A stretch of 64,000 nt of DNA from Chryseobacterium bernardetii (GCF_003815975.1 NZ_CP033932.1:1054001-1118000), one strand, 5' to 3'; positions 20,482 through 28,083 are shown, counted from the stretch's first letter. Numbers and translations are program-made. The notes: a model not told the origin generated them from the sequence alone.

Positions 20482-20508
20482 TGTCCATTTCGTGTCCATC
20501 GATGTCCA
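20482..20508 (+). promoter_or_regulatory. Triple TGTCCA repeat, candidate operator
   Basis: TGTCCA occurs at 20482, 20493 and 20503, that is at 11- and 10-bp steps, which puts all three on one face of the helix. It lies between a divergent gene pair next to a two-component system. Cooperative binding by the adjacent response regulator is the natural hypothesis. Confidence 0.45.
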
Positions 20509-20556
20509 AAACGTGACTAACACATGCGTCATGCTTTGTCGCATCTTTGCTTCAGA

Positions 20557-20749
20557 AAATCAGTGAAAAACAAAACATTAGAAACAAATTTACAAAACTG
20601 ATTTCAAAAATCACCAGATAAAACGGAGGAAAAAATCCGGGTTGGGAAGCAGATGTTTCTCCTCCGTTTTTGAAGGTTCACTTCCCAAAAAATTTAGAAG
20701 CGCTTCAATTTTTTTAACCGTGTAAAACTATCTGCGATCTGTTTCGCAG
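20557..20749 (+). ncRNA. Candidate structured leader or small RNA with pseudoknot potential
   Basis: Four helices can be drawn: AAATCAGT (20557-20564) with ACTGATTT (20597-20604); AAAACGGAGGA (20620-20630) with TCCTCCGTTTT (20660-20670); TTGGGAAG (20642-20649), inside the loop of the second helix, with CTTCCCAA (20681-20688) outside it, giving H-type pseudoknot topology or two alternative hairpins; and CTGCGA (20732-20737) with TCGCAG (20744-20749). The second helix is followed by T residues and could terminate transcription. The whole lies directly upstream of the small secreted peptide gene. Confidence 0.4.
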
Positions 20750-20789
20750 GGAAGAACACGAATGCTTTAACAATAAATTTTTTGAAAAA

Positions 20790-20966
20790 ATGATCCAGTT
20801 TATTTTAATGCTATTGAGCTTAGCATTCCCAAATAATAACGTAAATACAACAAATGATAGTAACCAAACGCCTGATATAGAAATAATCTATTCAGGACCT
20901 GAACAAGGAATGGATGATGGCGGACCAGTTGGAGGAAATACAGGGCAGACTCCTCCTACTCCATAA
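20790..20966 (+). CDS. Small secreted peptide (58 aa), unknown function
   Basis: Too short for routine calling. It starts with a hydrophobic segment (residues 2-13, FILMLLSLAF) that could be a signal peptide, followed by a 45-residue polar tail rich in Asn, Thr, Asp, Gly and Pro with no Cys. Its own strong terminator directly follows, and a structured leader precedes it, so peptide and leader form a separate short transcript upstream of the TPR kinase gene. The position suggests a ligand or regulator of that kinase, but this is inference from neighbourhood. It could also be an untranslated part of a longer RNA. Confidence 0.5.
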   Translation: MIQFILMLLSLAFPNNNVNTTNDSNQTPDIEIIYSGPEQGMDDGGPVGGNTGQTPPTP

Positions 20967-20982
20967 GAAGAGAAAAGAAAAG

Positions 20983-21016
20983 AAGAACAGATTGCATACA
21001 TCTGTTCTTTTTTTTA
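20983..21016 (+). terminator. Terminator between secreted peptide and TPR kinase
   Basis: Perfect 10-bp stem AAGAACAGAT (20983-20992) with ATCTGTTCTT (21000-21009), seven-base loop, then a T run. Confidence 0.85.
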
Positions 21017-21035
21017 TTTTGCATAAAACTAAATA

Positions 21036-22682
21036 ATGAAAAACTCAATATATTTATTACTGGTATTAATTGTTGCTATTGTTTCCTGCAAGAAAGAGAA
21101 TTCAAGTGAAAATAGTAATATTAACTTTAAAAAAGCTACAGGCCACAGAGATTCAAAATCCTCAGATTCAGCTTTTTATTATTTCAATTTAGCCAAAAAC
21201 GATTATTTAACAATTCATGATTCAATAGGTGCAGCACGTTCTTTAGCTAATATGGCAATTATTCAAACAGAAAAAGGGGACTTCTTTGGAGGAATTGAGA
21301 CATCGTTGGAATCCAATAAAGCCATTAAATCCAATAGTGATAGCCTCTCGAAAAAAATACTGGCAGCAAACTATAATAATATGGCAATAGCATCTAATTA
21401 TTTAAAAAATTATGAGAATGCTTTTAATTACTATTTACAAGCCCTTAAGTATATAAATCCAAAAGATACAGCTAGTAAATATATTTATTACAATAATATC
21501 GGAGATGTTTTAATAACATTAGGACAATACAAAAGGGCGGAAAGCTATTTAAATAAAGCTATTAAAACAAAGGATAAAGATACCTATGCTAGAGTGCTGA
21601 ATAATCTTGCAAAAGCCAAATATATTGGGAATAAAGATTATAATCCCCTGCCTGAATTATTTAAAGCATTAGAAATACGTAAAATAAATAATGATAAAAA
21701 AGGACAAAACTCAAGTTTTGAAACTTTATCAAGCTATTATCTAAATAAAGACCCAAATACATCATTACTATTTGCAAAAAAAATGCTGGCTATTGCAGAA
21801 GAAGATAATAGCCCTGATGATCAAATATTAGCCTTAGAAAGAATTATCACTTTAGAACCTAGAAATTATCTGGAAAACTTTAAAAAATTAAAATATATTA
21901 ATGATAGTTTACAAACAGCCAGAAACCAAGCGAAAAATCAATTTGCTATCATTAGATTTGATGTTGAAAAGCTAAAGATGGAAAATACCAAGAAAGAAAT
22001 TGATCTTTTACAGAGAAATATTGGTATTGCTACTTTATCATTATCATTAATCGGAGGTATATTTTGGTATAAAAGAAGAAAAAAGAGACTTCAACAGGAA
22101 AAAGAACTTGAAGTAAAAAACACTCAGCTCAAAATGTCTAAGAAGGTACACGATGTAGTGGCCAACGGTATTTATCAGGTGATGACCAAAATTGAGAATC
22201 AAGAAAACTTTGACAAAGATAAAGCGCTTGACGAACTTGAATTTGTCTATGAAAAATCCAGAGATATTTCCTATGAAAAAGAAGACACTAGCAATACCGC
22301 AGAATTTGCTGAAAAAATATTTACACTCATTGATTCCTTTAAAAGCGACCATGTAAAACCATTTCTTACCGGAAACAGCCAAAATATTTGGGACGGAGTG
22401 AATGAAACTAATCAGAATGAAATTTTTCAGGTCATTCGCGAACTATTGGTTAATATGAAAAAGCACAGCCAGGCCAGCTTCGTTGCCTTTAAGTTTGAAA
22501 AGAATCATAACCTCGTACATATTCAGTATAAAGACAATGGAATTGGGATCCCAGGTGAGATTATCAAAGGGAATGGACTGACAAATACGGTTTCCCGTAT
22601 TGAAAAAATAAAGGGTACAATTATTTTTGACAACACAACTGAAACAGGATTGAAAATAAATATTTCTTTCCCCACATCTTAA
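21036..22682 (+). CDS. TPR-containing sensor histidine kinase
   Basis: 548 residues. The N-terminus is a lipoprotein-like signal with a lipobox ending at Cys19 (VAIVSC). Residues ~40-280 are helical with several tetratricopeptide repeats (for example NYENAFNYYLQALKYI and QYKRAESYLNKAIK). A transmembrane helix at about 331-347 is followed by a coiled coil and the dimerisation/phosphoacceptor segment KKVHDVVANGIYQVM, a His-Asp pattern of the NarX/LytS-like HisKA_3 class. The C-terminus is a HATPase domain (ELLVNMKKHSQ N-box, DNGIGIPGE G-box, GNGLTN). It should phosphorylate the response regulator encoded 12 bp downstream. Confidence 0.85.
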   Translation: MKNSIYLLLVLIVAIVSCKKENSSENSNINFKKATGHRDSKSSDSAFYYFNLAKNDYLTIHDSIGAARSLANMAIIQTEKGDFFGGIETSLESNKAIKSNSDSLSKKILAANYNNMAIASNYLKNYENAFNYYLQALKYINPKDTASKYIYYNNIGDVLITLGQYKRAESYLNKAIKTKDKDTYARVLNNLAKAKYIGNKDYNPLPELFKALEIRKINNDKKGQNSSFETLSSYYLNKDPNTSLLFAKKMLAIAEEDNSPDDQILALERIITLEPRNYLENFKKLKYINDSLQTARNQAKNQFAIIRFDVEKLKMENTKKEIDLLQRNIGIATLSLSLIGGIFWYKRRKKRLQQEKELEVKNTQLKMSKKVHDVVANGIYQVMTKIENQENFDKDKALDELEFVYEKSRDISYEKEDTSNTAEFAEKIFTLIDSFKSDHVKPFLTGNSQNIWDGVNETNQNEIFQVIRELLVNMKKHSQASFVAFKFEKNHNLVHIQYKDNGIGIPGEIIKGNGLTNTVSRIEKIKGTIIFDNTTETGLKINISFPTS

Positions 22683-22694
22683 AATGAAAAAAAA

Positions 22695-23360
22695 ATGTTC
22701 AAAAAAATTTTAATAGCCGAAGACCACGAAAGCAGCAGTATTTCTGTGCAGAGAACACTGGAAGATCTTAATATTACCAATGCGGATTATGTATACTACT
22801 GTGATGATGCAGTCGCTAAAATTCAAAAATCAATCCGGGAAACCAACTTATATGACCTGTTGATCACTGATCTTTCCTTTGAAGAAGATCATCATGAACA
22901 AAAGATTAAAGATGGCAAAACACTTATTAAAGCAGCAAAAGAGCTACAGCCCTCTTTGAAAACCATTGTTTTTTCTGCTGAGCACAAATCCGGTATTATC
23001 AATTCCCTTTTTACAGAATATGGCATCAATGGCTTTGTTCGAAAAGCAAGAAATGATTCCAAAGATTTAAAAAAAGCAATTGCCTCAGTATATGAAGGTA
23101 ATAATTATCTGTCTCTTGATCTTAAACAGGAAATTAAAAAGCTAAACAGCTATGAGTTTTCAGAATACGATATTACCCTCGTTTCCCTTCTTTCACAGGG
23201 AGTCCTTCAAAAAAACATTCCTGTATATCTTCAAAATAATAATATTAAGCCCAACAGTCTGAGCAGTGTAGAAAAAAAACTTAACAGCCTGAAAGAAGAG
23301 CTCGGGATTACCAATAATGAACAGCTTGTTGCTTTTTGTAAAGACCTGGGGATTATTTAG
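22695..23360 (+). CDS. Response regulator with degenerate LuxR-type HTH
   Basis: 221 residues. The receiver domain (1-130) shows the acidic pair in IAEDHESS, the phosphoacceptor Asp in LLITDLSF near residue 57 and the conserved Lys in FVRKAR near 115. The C-terminal ~70 residues align with a LuxR/GerE helix-turn-helix (ITLVSLLSQGVLQKNI ... VEKKLNSLKEELGITNNEQLVA) but the recognition helix is atypical and interrupted by a Asn-rich turn. Transcription factor partner of the TPR kinase just upstream. The TGTCCA repeats at 20482 are a candidate target. Confidence 0.85.
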   Translation: MFKKILIAEDHESSSISVQRTLEDLNITNADYVYYCDDAVAKIQKSIRETNLYDLLITDLSFEEDHHEQKIKDGKTLIKAAKELQPSLKTIVFSAEHKSGIINSLFTEYGINGFVRKARNDSKDLKKAIASVYEGNNYLSLDLKQEIKKLNSYEFSEYDITLVSLLSQGVLQKNIPVYLQNNNIKPNSLSSVEKKLNSLKEELGITNNEQLVAFCKDLGII

Positions 23361-23385
23361 ACTAAAGCAATTCAAATTCCATTAG

Positions 23386-23414
23386 CCTTTCAAAATTTGA
23401 AAGGTTTTTTTGTT
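23386..23414 (+). terminator. Response regulator terminator
   Basis: CCTTTCAA and TTGAAAGG (23386-23404) followed by a T-rich tail. Confidence 0.75.
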
Positions 23415-23452
23415 TTTACGGTTTCCCGTAAGGATTGAATTTTAAAGGGTTA

Positions 23453-23460
23453 TATTTTTG
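23453..23460 (+). promoter_or_regulatory. -7 promoter element of the YidD/YegP operon
   Basis: TATTTTTG fits TAnnTTTG, with a TTG at 23435-23437 as possible -33 element (15-base spacing). It predicts a leader of about 16 bases before 23481. Confidence 0.5.
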
Positions 23461-23480
23461 ACCCATAAACAAAAACAATC

Positions 23481-23744
23481 ATGGAATACAAAGTAGTACC
23501 ATTTGTTGCCACTGCCAATCAACAAAATATGGGTTCAAAAAATATTGCAGAACAATTAGACAACTTAATAAAAGTGCATACTAGTGATGGTTGGGAATAT
23601 TTAAGGTTAGAAAGTGTGTCCACATATATACAACCTGTTGAGGGATGTTTTGGGCTTGGCCATAAACCAGGATATATGACATCTTATCAAATGGTAGTTT
23701 TTACAAAAAAAGAAAATGAAAAATCTATTAATTCTTCTTATTAA
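23481..23744 (+). CDS. DUF4177-like small protein
   Basis: 87 residues, soluble. The start MEYKVVPF and the central DGWEYLRLESV segment are typical of DUF4177 proteins, a small beta-rich family of unknown role. The middle carries an extra glycine-rich loop (EGCFGLGHKPGYMTSYQ). Its 3' end overlaps the next gene by 29 bases in another frame, which indicates translational coupling in a compact operon with yidD, yegP-like and an HsdR-N-like gene. Confidence 0.65.
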   Translation: MEYKVVPFVATANQQNMGSKNIAEQLDNLIKVHTSDGWEYLRLESVSTYIQPVEGCFGLGHKPGYMTSYQMVVFTKKENEKSINSSY

Positions 23745-24027
23745 AATCTATTGGCTGGTAATTCCGCCTGAAAAAAGAAGAAAATGCATTTTCAGAACAA
23801 GTTGTTCCAAACACGTGTACGAAACAATAACAAATGAGGGATTCATTTCCGGGCTAAATGCTCTCATATATAGGTTTAAAAACTGTAGATCTGGTGCATA
23901 TATTATAGAGAATTCCTCAGGAGAAACTCAAATCATTTTACCTAATCAACAAATACTTAATGAAATGGAAATTTCAGAAAGGTTCACTAAAAATAAATAC
24001 AATTATGGGAAAATTTGTGATCACTAG
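23716..24027 (+). CDS. YidD-like membrane-insertion factor, divergent paralogue
   Basis: 103 residues. The pattern LIKIYWLVIPPEKRRKCIF, then RTSCSKHVYETITNEGFISG and YRFKNCRSG follows the YidD family (an amphipathic N-terminal helix, a CxxxxSCS-type cysteine motif, and a final Cys). YidD assists YidC in inserting membrane proteins and is normally encoded next to rnpA and yidC; here it is in an unrelated operon, and PSCS is changed to TSCS. A 40-residue hydrophilic tail extends beyond the usual end. It overlaps both flanking genes. Confidence 0.7.
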   Translation: MKNLLILLIKIYWLVIPPEKRRKCIFRTSCSKHVYETITNEGFISGLNALIYRFKNCRSGAYIIENSSGETQIILPNQQILNEMEISERFTKNKYNYGKICDH

Positions 24028-24337
24028 AAGAGTAAATAAAGAATATCAATTCAACTTAAAAGCTAAAAATGGAGAAATTATTCTAACCAGTGAAGGTTAT
24101 GTTCAAAAAGCATCTTGTCATAAAGGTATAGAATCTGTCAAACTTAATTCTCTGGAAGATTCAAGATATGAAAGGAAAGTTTCAGTAAATGATAAAGACT
24201 ACTTTGTATTGAAAGCCCGAAATGGAGAGATCATTGGCAAAAGTCAGTTATACAGTTCTAAAACAATAATGGAAAATGGAATAGCTTCAGTAAAAAGCAA
24301 TGCTCCTGATGCAGAAATAGTAGATGAAACCCTTTAA
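24005..24337 (+). CDS. YegP-family (DUF1508) protein
   Basis: 110 residues from the ATG at 24005 (MGKFVITRR); an earlier in-frame ATG at 23960 would add 15 residues inside yidD and lacks the family start. Two tandem DUF1508 repeats are clear: NGEIILTSEGYVQKA...GIESVKLNS and NGEIIGKSQLYSSK...GIASVKSNA. The family is small and beta-rich with no established function. Overlaps yidD by 23 bases; the next gene starts 11 bases after its stop. Confidence 0.8.
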   Translation: MGKFVITRRVNKEYQFNLKAKNGEIILTSEGYVQKASCHKGIESVKLNSLEDSRYERKVSVNDKDYFVLKARNGEIIGKSQLYSSKTIMENGIASVKSNAPDAEIVDETL

Positions 24338-24347
24338 AAATAATATC

Positions 24348-25415
24348 ATGGATCTAAAAATTAAACTTGAGCAATTACAACAAAAAGTACTAGCCTTAAA
24401 AGATCAAATTGCTACCGAAGAGGCTACTAAAAATGCTTTTGTAATGCCTTTTATACAAATTTTAGGGTATGATATATTCAACCCTACTGAAGTTGTTCCC
24501 GAACATGTCTGTGATATAGGAACCAAGAAAGGAGAAAAGGTAGATTATGTGATTAAAAACAATGACGAGCCAATTTTCATCATTGAGTGTAAACACTGGA
24601 AAGAAAATGCTGATGCCCATAATTCGCAGCTTCACAGATATTATCATGTTTCCAAAACACGTTTTGGCGTTCTTACCAATGGTATTATCTATAACTTTTA
24701 TACTGATCTTGAAAAACCTAATATTATGGATGAAAAACCCTTTTTCACTATTAATATTGAAGATTTGAAAGACAGTTCTATTAAAATCCTCGAAAGTTTT
24801 ACTAAAAAAGATTACAACCTTGAAAACATTCTGGACTCTGCAGAAGCCTTAAAATATATCAAAGCGATAAGAAAAGAGTTTGAAAAAGAAATAGAAACTC
24901 CATCTGATGAGCTTGTTAAACTTTTGGTGAACAGATTTTTTGATAAACCTATTACAGCCAGTAGATTGGTTTCTTTTAAAGAGTATACAAAAAAAGCATT
25001 AACAACCTCCATCAATGAATCTATAAGTTTTAGGCTAAAATCTGCATTAAGCATTAATGAACAAATTGAAAAACAAGATGATGATGTAAAAGCTTCTCAA
25101 TCAATTGATGACAATAACGACTCTAAAATTGTTACTACGGAAGAAGAGCTTGAAGGCTTTCAAATTGTAAAAGCAATTATGAGAGAGAAAATTCCGTCAA
25201 CACGTATAGCATACAGAGATACACTATCTTATTTTGGGATTTTGCTTGATGATAATAACAGAAAACCGCTTTGCAGGCTCCATTTCAATACAGCAAATAA
25301 ATATATTGAAACTTTTCATAATGGAAAGGACTCCGGTGAAAAAATACTTCTCAATAATCTTGACGAAATATATAACTTCAGAGAAGAACTTCATAAAACT
25401 TTAGAAAATTATTAA
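24348..25415 (+). CDS. Stand-alone HsdR N-terminal (PD-(D/E)xK nuclease-like) protein
   Basis: 355 residues from the ATG at 24348 (MDLKIKLEQLQQKV), chosen over an ATG 24 bases upstream that lies in the previous gene. A coiled coil at 1-30 leads into a nuclease-like core: EEATKNAFVMPFIQILGYD, then VDYVI and IIECKHW, giving the D...ExK residues of the type I restriction HsdR N-terminal domain (about residues 60-85). There is no helicase domain and no hsdM or hsdS nearby, so it is not an ordinary type I system. The C-terminal ~120 residues contain a second domain (FQIVKAIMREK...RIAYRDTLSYFGILLDD) that occurs in other proteins of this stand-alone family. It may act in DNA repair or defence. Confidence 0.7.
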   Translation: MDLKIKLEQLQQKVLALKDQIATEEATKNAFVMPFIQILGYDIFNPTEVVPEHVCDIGTKKGEKVDYVIKNNDEPIFIIECKHWKENADAHNSQLHRYYHVSKTRFGVLTNGIIYNFYTDLEKPNIMDEKPFFTINIEDLKDSSIKILESFTKKDYNLENILDSAEALKYIKAIRKEFEKEIETPSDELVKLLVNRFFDKPITASRLVSFKEYTKKALTTSINESISFRLKSALSINEQIEKQDDDVKASQSIDDNNDSKIVTTEEELEGFQIVKAIMREKIPSTRIAYRDTLSYFGILLDDNNRKPLCRLHFNTANKYIETFHNGKDSGEKILLNNLDEIYNFREELHKTLENY

Positions 25416-25490
25416 ATGTTCATGCAAAGTATTAAATAGAAAACTATTCACTAACCATGAAAACTGTCATATAACAAAAAAACAAATACT

Positions 25491-25805
25491 ATGAAAAAAC
25501 TACTTTTTACAGGGCTTTTAGGACTGGGTCTTTTATTACCCGCAAATATTTCTGCATCTGCCAACAGTACTGTTTCGGCTAAAGAACTTTTTAAAAAACC
25601 AGGAAAAGGGAAAACTAAGACCAGCAGAAAAAGCAAATCAAAAAGATCAAGCTATTCTTCTCCGTCGTATTATTCAAGCTCAGGAAGCAAGGGGTGCACC
25701 TACAACGGAAATCAGCTGTATGTTGGCTCAAGAGGCGGCTGCTATTATTACTCAGGGAATAGTAAACAATATGTAGACAGGTCTTATTGCGCAGGATGCA
25801 ACTAA
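25491..25805 (+). CDS. Small secreted protein with basic linker and GGxYY adaptor-like domain
   Basis: 104 residues. Signal peptide about 1-24 (LLPANISASA). A very basic Lys/Ser linker (38-60) is followed by a Ser/Tyr-rich tract. The last 35 residues, with CTYNGNQLYVGSRGGCYYYS and YVDRSYC, resemble the PBCV-type basic adaptor module (GxRGGxYYxxxGKKxYV) with four cysteines added, probably two disulfides in the periplasm. Function unknown; the resemblance is based on the pattern only. Single gene with a terminator. Confidence 0.65.
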   Translation: MKKLLFTGLLGLGLLLPANISASANSTVSAKELFKKPGKGKTKTSRKSKSKRSSYSSPSYYSSSGSKGCTYNGNQLYVGSRGGCYYYSGNSKQYVDRSYCAGCN

Positions 25806-25853
25806 TCTCTAAGAAAAAAACTAAAAACACTCAATATATTATCCACTATTAAG

Positions 25854-25876
25854 GCGAAGACAATCTTCGCTTTTTT
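25854..25876 (+). terminator. Terminator of the secreted protein gene
   Basis: GCGAAGA (25854-25860), three-base loop, TCTTCGC (25864-25870), then six T. Confidence 0.85.
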
Positions 25877-25893
25877 AATTATTTTAGGAAACG

Positions 25894-25924
25894 AAAAAGC
25901 ATCCCAGTTCTGAGATGCTTTTTT
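25894..25924. terminator. Terminator of elaA (minus strand), bidirectional
   Basis: AAAAAGCATC (25894-25903) pairs with GATGCTTTTT (25914-25923). Poly-A and poly-T flanks give a U tract in either direction. Confidence 0.8.
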
Positions 25925-25925
25925 G

Positions 25926-26375
25926 TTATTTTCTAATCATTTCCGTATGCGGAATATCATCCTCCAGATATTTCTTCCCGGTATCTTCAAAACCAAAATC
26001 ACCATAAAACTTCAACAGATAATCCTGTGCTGAAATCCTGATTTCAGAAGTACCAAAACGATTTTCTATAGTTTCAACAGCATATTTAATCAATAATTTC
26101 CCTAAGCTCTTTCCTCTTGCCAATTCCGTGGTAAGAACCCTTCCTATTGAGGCTTCATCATATTTTATTCCCTTATCAAAAATACGGCAGTATGCCAATA
26201 CTTCTCCGTCTTCCTCTCCCCAGATATGGACTGCTTTCTGGTCATAATTATCCAGATCGGGGTACGGACAGTTCTGCTCAATAACAAAAACATCAATACG
26301 AGCCTTTAGAACAGCATATAATTCCGGAACTGTAAACTCATCAAAGGTTTTGATCTTCCATACAATATTACTCAT
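25926..26375 (-). CDS. ElaA-type GNAT acetyltransferase
   Basis: 149 residues. The opening segment with TVPELYAVLKARIDVFVIEQ and CPYPDLDNYDQKAVH is diagnostic for the ElaA branch of GNAT acetyltransferases; IGRVLTTELARGKSLGKLL is the acetyl-CoA binding region, and DFGFEDTGKKYLEDDIPH the C-terminal motif. The natural substrate of ElaA is unknown. The start overlaps the end of engB by eight bases, so the two are cotranscribed. Confidence 0.88.
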   Translation of the reverse strand: MSNIVWKIKTFDEFTVPELYAVLKARIDVFVIEQNCPYPDLDNYDQKAVHIWGEEDGEVLAYCRIFDKGIKYDEASIGRVLTTELARGKSLGKLLIKYAVETIENRFGTSEIRISAQDYLLKFYGDFGFEDTGKKYLEDDIPHTEMIRK

Positions 26376-26991
26376 CGAAGCTTACATTATTTTGAATTAA
26401 AAAATCATTCGTTTTTTCAATAAAATCTAAAATTAAATCTCCTCCTTCTTTCTTCTCGGCCGAAGTAATATATAATTCAGGAAGATCTTCCCAGGTCTTG
26501 TGTAACTCCAGCTTATAATCTTCAACATTTTTGATAACAGCATTAGGCTTTAGCTTGTCTGCTTTTGTAAATACAATTGAAAACGGAACACCACTTTCTC
26601 CACACCATTGCATAAAATCAAGGTCTATAGCCTGAGGTTTATGCCTTACATCTACCAGTACAAACAAATTCACAAGATTTCTTCTGTTCAGGATATAATT
26701 GGTGATCAGTTTCTCAAAGTCCTTTCTCTGGACTTTTGAAACCTTTGCATATCCATATCCCGGTAAATCAGTTAAATACCAGCTCTCATTTACCATAAAA
26801 TGATTGATCAGCTGAGTTTTTCCCGGAGTCTGTGACGTTTTCGCCAGGTCCTTATGATTCATCATCGCATTGATTAATGACGATTTCCCTACATTGGATC
26901 TTCCGATAAAAGCATACTCAGGAATATTGGGATCAGGGCATTCCTGCCATTTTCCACTACTTTTTACAAACGTTGCTGTCTTAATAATCAT
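26368..26991 (-). CDS. engB: Ribosome-biogenesis GTPase EngB/YihA
   Basis: 207 residues from the ATG giving MIIKTATFVKSS; an upstream in-frame ATG at 27021 adds ten residues not found in the family. G1 GRSNVGKS, G2 TPGKTQ, G3 DLPGYG, G4 TKAD and G5 TSAEKK are all present and in order. EngB is an essential GTPase for assembly of the large ribosomal subunit. It is followed by elaA with overlap. Confidence 0.95.
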   Translation of the reverse strand: MIIKTATFVKSSGKWQECPDPNIPEYAFIGRSNVGKSSLINAMMNHKDLAKTSQTPGKTQLINHFMVNESWYLTDLPGYGYAKVSKVQRKDFEKLITNYILNRRNLVNLFVLVDVRHKPQAIDLDFMQWCGESGVPFSIVFTKADKLKPNAVIKNVEDYKLELHKTWEDLPELYITSAEKKEGGDLILDFIEKTNDFLIQNNVSFDE

Positions 26992-27011
26992 TTTTGAATA
27001 TATTTTAGAAA

Positions 27012-27045
27012 AATAAACCACTAAGAAAAGCTCTTAATGGTTATT
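27012..27045 (-). repeat. AACCA-TAAGA hairpin between hydrolase and engB
   Basis: AACCACTAAGA (27016-27026 region) pairs with TCTTAATGGTT (27032-27042) with one mismatch. It lies between the minus-strand hydrolase stop and the engB start, where it could attenuate read-through. Related in sequence to the arms of the repeat at 2443-2538. Confidence 0.5.
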
Positions 27046-27055
27046 TGTTATGTAT

Positions 27056-27817
27056 TTAAACTTTATCTTTTATCCAGTTATAAAGAATTTCATTGAATTC
27101 ATCCGGTTTTTCCATCATGGCGGCATGACCGCAATGATCTATCCAGAATAAATCTGAGTTGGGAATAAACTTATGCATATCCTCAGCTACTTCCGGAGGT
27201 GTTACATTATCCTGTTTACCCCAGATCAGGCATGTGGGTGTCTGGATCTTCGGAAGATCGTTCAGCATATTGTGTTTAATGGCACTTCTTGCCAGCATCA
27301 CCGTCTTTATTCCTTTCATTCTGTCATTCACCACTGCGAAAACTTCATCTACCAGATCTTCAGTAGCAACTTTCGGATCGTAAAAAACCTCTTCTGTTTT
27401 CTTTCTGATATAAGATCTGTCATTCTTTCTTGGAAAACTGTCCCCGAAAGTTCTTTCATACAAACCCGAGCTCCCTGTCAGAACCAAATTCTTTACCAGA
27501 TCAGGTCTTGCCAAAGTTAAAATAAGCCCTATATGTCCTCCCATTGAGTTTCCTACAATGGTAACAGGTCCCGAAATATGACTTTCTATAAACTTGATGA
27601 TATATTTTGCTAAAGTGGTGAGATTTGTATTGAGTACCGGCAAATCATAGATGGGCAACTGAGGAACATATACTTTGAATCCTCTGTCCGAAAAAAAATC
27701 TACCATTTTATCGAAATTACTCAAACCACCCATTAACCCGTGCAACAGCACTAATGGATGTCCTTCCCCAGCCTCTACATAGGAATATTTCTTTTCTTTT
27801 TTTGTACTAAATATCAT
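27056..27817 (-). CDS. Alpha/beta hydrolase
   Basis: 253 residues starting at the ATG at 27817 (MIFSTKKEKKYSYVEAG); a -7 element lies directly upstream, excluding the ATG at 27862. Oxyanion region LLHGLMGG, nucleophile elbow GNSMGG, acid in WGKQDNVTP and catalytic His in DHCGHAAMM make a complete Ser-Asp-His triad. No signal peptide, so cytoplasmic. The substrate cannot be inferred. It is commonly seen next to engB upstream of the mraZ cluster in flavobacteria. Confidence 0.85.
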   Translation of the reverse strand: MIFSTKKEKKYSYVEAGEGHPLVLLHGLMGGLSNFDKMVDFFSDRGFKVYVPQLPIYDLPVLNTNLTTLAKYIIKFIESHISGPVTIVGNSMGGHIGLILTLARPDLVKNLVLTGSSGLYERTFGDSFPRKNDRSYIRKKTEEVFYDPKVATEDLVDEVFAVVNDRMKGIKTVMLARSAIKHNMLNDLPKIQTPTCLIWGKQDNVTPPEVAEDMHKFIPNSDLFWIDHCGHAAMMEKPDEFNEILYNWIKDKV

Positions 27818-27839
27818 ATAATGCCTTAATAAAGCCCTG

Positions 27840-27847
27840 CAAAAATA
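27840..27847 (-). promoter_or_regulatory. -7 promoter element of the hydrolase-engB-elaA unit
   Basis: Minus-strand TATTTTTG (TAnnTTTG); the predicted transcript start, near 27835, falls between the two candidate ATGs and supports 27817. Confidence 0.55.
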
Positions 27848-28041
27848 CAAATTAAACCTCAAAAATATTTTGATTATCCTAATTTAAGATAAAAATAATA
27901 CAATATTCCCCTTTTTAACTTTTTTTTTCAAAACCGCTTTATTATGGCCTAAATAACAGTTTCAACAACCCGCTACATATCAATTAATTACATTCTTAGA
28001 ACTCAATCTTTGATAAAACTTATTAACATTGAGTCAAAAAG

Positions 28042-28066
28042 TGGGAAAAAGTGGGAAATTTTGGAA
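28042..28066 (+). promoter_or_regulatory. MraZ operator (three boxes)
   Basis: TGGGA at 28042 and 28052 and TGGAA at 28062 are spaced exactly ten bases apart. MraZ is known to repress its own operon by binding direct TGGGN repeats separated by five bases upstream of mraZ, so this is an autoregulatory site for the whole dcw cluster. Confidence 0.85.
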
Positions 28067-28075
28067 ATTATTATA

Positions 28076-28083
28076 TAAATTTG
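28076..28083 (+). promoter_or_regulatory. -7 element of the dcw promoter
   Basis: TAAATTTG fits TAnnTTTG and ends only six bases before the mraZ ATG at 28090, so the transcript should start within a few bases of the codon. It lies ten bases behind the last MraZ box, where a bound MraZ ring would block polymerase. Confidence 0.55.

Larger units (their letters stand above)
20407..20789. other. 383-bp gene-free regulatory stretch
   Basis: Contains no ORF of note. In order it holds: the upstream region of the minus-strand membrane protein, three helically phased TGTCCA repeats (20482-20508), a weak -7-like CATCTTTG at 20542, and a series of inverted repeats from 20557 to 20749 described separately as a possible structured leader or small RNA. 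Confidence 0.7.

Noticed and set aside
24348..25415. Type I restriction-modification system
   Set aside because: Only an HsdR N-terminal-like protein is present; no helicase domain, methylase or specificity gene.
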